Shown piece by piece: positions 5,788 to 6,018 of a stretch of DNA of 6,018 nucleotides. Below the pieces are notes generated by a model. It did not search any database. It saw only the letters and a list, made by a program, of their open reading frames with translations, and was not told the origin of the DNA. The stretch lies in NCBI GenBank assembly GCA_041691815.1, contig JBEPTZ010000195.1:1-6018 (forward strand), read 5' to 3'. The position numbers and the translations under genes were made by a program. Origin of the DNA: 70-18 sp041691815. GTDB lineage: Bacteria > Pseudomonadota > Alphaproteobacteria > Acetobacterales > Acetobacteraceae. Position 1 is the first letter of the stretch; each line of letters starts with the position of its first letter.

Positions 5788-6018
5788 TGGATCACCACCC
5801 CGGCCGGAGCGCACATCATCGGGTGGGCCGGTTCGCCGGGCCGGGTGCGGACAATCAGGCCGCCGCCGTTCGGCCTGATCCGCATGACCAGCGCGCACCA
5901 GGCGTCAAGGTGTGCTGTGTCCGTTTCGACCAGTAACACGCGGCCATGAACCTGCGTTGCCAGCGCAGCGCCCGCGTAGTGTTCGGGTGTTCCGCCGGCG
6001 CCGTGCAAGATGATGCAC
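5784..6018 (-). CDS. Unrecognised phage protein, C-terminal part only (5' end outside window)
   Basis: This reading frame is open through the right edge, so the gene begins beyond the window. About 78 C-terminal residues are visible, ending ...PMMCAPAGVVIQ before a TGA. Just inside the edge is CIILHGAGGTPEHYAG, then a hydrophobic strand-like stretch (RVLLVETDTAHLDAW) and a second one (GLIVRTRPGEPAHP). The alternation of strands and helices suggests a small globular alpha/beta domain; I see no catalytic motif, membrane segment or repeat. A TTG codon at 6008 could be read as a start, but the frame continues upstream without a stop, so a partial gene is the simpler reading. Its TGA overlaps the ATG of the primase-like gene (ATGA, 4 bp), so the two are probably co-translated and it likely belongs to the replication module. 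I do not recognise the family and assign no function. Confidence 0.6.
   Translation of the reverse strand, partial: CIILHGAGGTPEHYAGAALATQVHGRVLLVETDTAHLDAWCALVMRIRPNGGGLIVRTRPGEPAHPMMCAPAGVVIQ

Noticed and set aside
5788..5898. N-terminal extension of the primase-like gene to an ATG at 5898
   Set aside because: It would overlap the upstream gene by 115 bp with a low-complexity Arg/Pro-rich sequence, while ATG 5787 forms a standard ATGA overlap.
1..6018. A novel defence or other undescribed multi-gene system
   Set aside because: The recognisable genes (primase-like, D5/SF3 helicase, terminase) make an ordinary phage replication-to-packaging junction; no CRISPR, tRNA, IS, retron-like or toxin-antitoxin features were seen.

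Overview
The window is a high-GC, tightly packed stretch in which every credible gene lies on the minus strand, so it reads biologically from about 6018 down to 1. The gene content (AEP-like primase, D5/P4-type SF3 helicase, small phage proteins, large terminase) points to a tailed phage or prophage. The host is probably an alphaproteobacterium, perhaps in the Acetobacteraceae. That host guess rests on GC content, codon use and the general look of the proteins, not on a marker gene.

Layout in transcription order. (1) The C-terminal end of an unrecognised gene enters from the right edge (6018-5784). (2) A 401-aa archaeo-eukaryotic-primase-like protein (5787-4582) follows. (3) A 475-aa D5_N/SF3 helicase (4582-3155) comes next. 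(4) About 470 bp follow without a supportable gene. This stretch holds an AT-rich block, two opposed DnaA-box-like sequences, a stem-loop and GTGACRCGCG-type repeats that run into the 3' end of the helicase gene, so it is the best candidate for the replication origin and/or a control region. (5) Four small genes of 164, 225, 118 and 104 aa follow. (6) The N-terminal 283 residues of a terminase large subunit (850-1) run off the left edge, with Walker A and Walker B both visible.

Except at the intergenic gap, every gene pair overlaps at its stop/start (ATGA, TGATG, or 8 bp before the terminase). This implies two translationally coupled transcription units: replication, then pre-packaging plus packaging. 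The primase-like protein and the helicase would together act as primase-helicase at the element's own origin, while the terminase packages the DNA. The small genes just before the terminase include the likely place for a small terminase subunit, but none is recognisable as one from sequence alone. I see no tRNA, CRISPR array, IS element, integrase or attachment site. The window looks like a normal phage replication-to-packaging junction, and the origin-like gap is its most interesting part.
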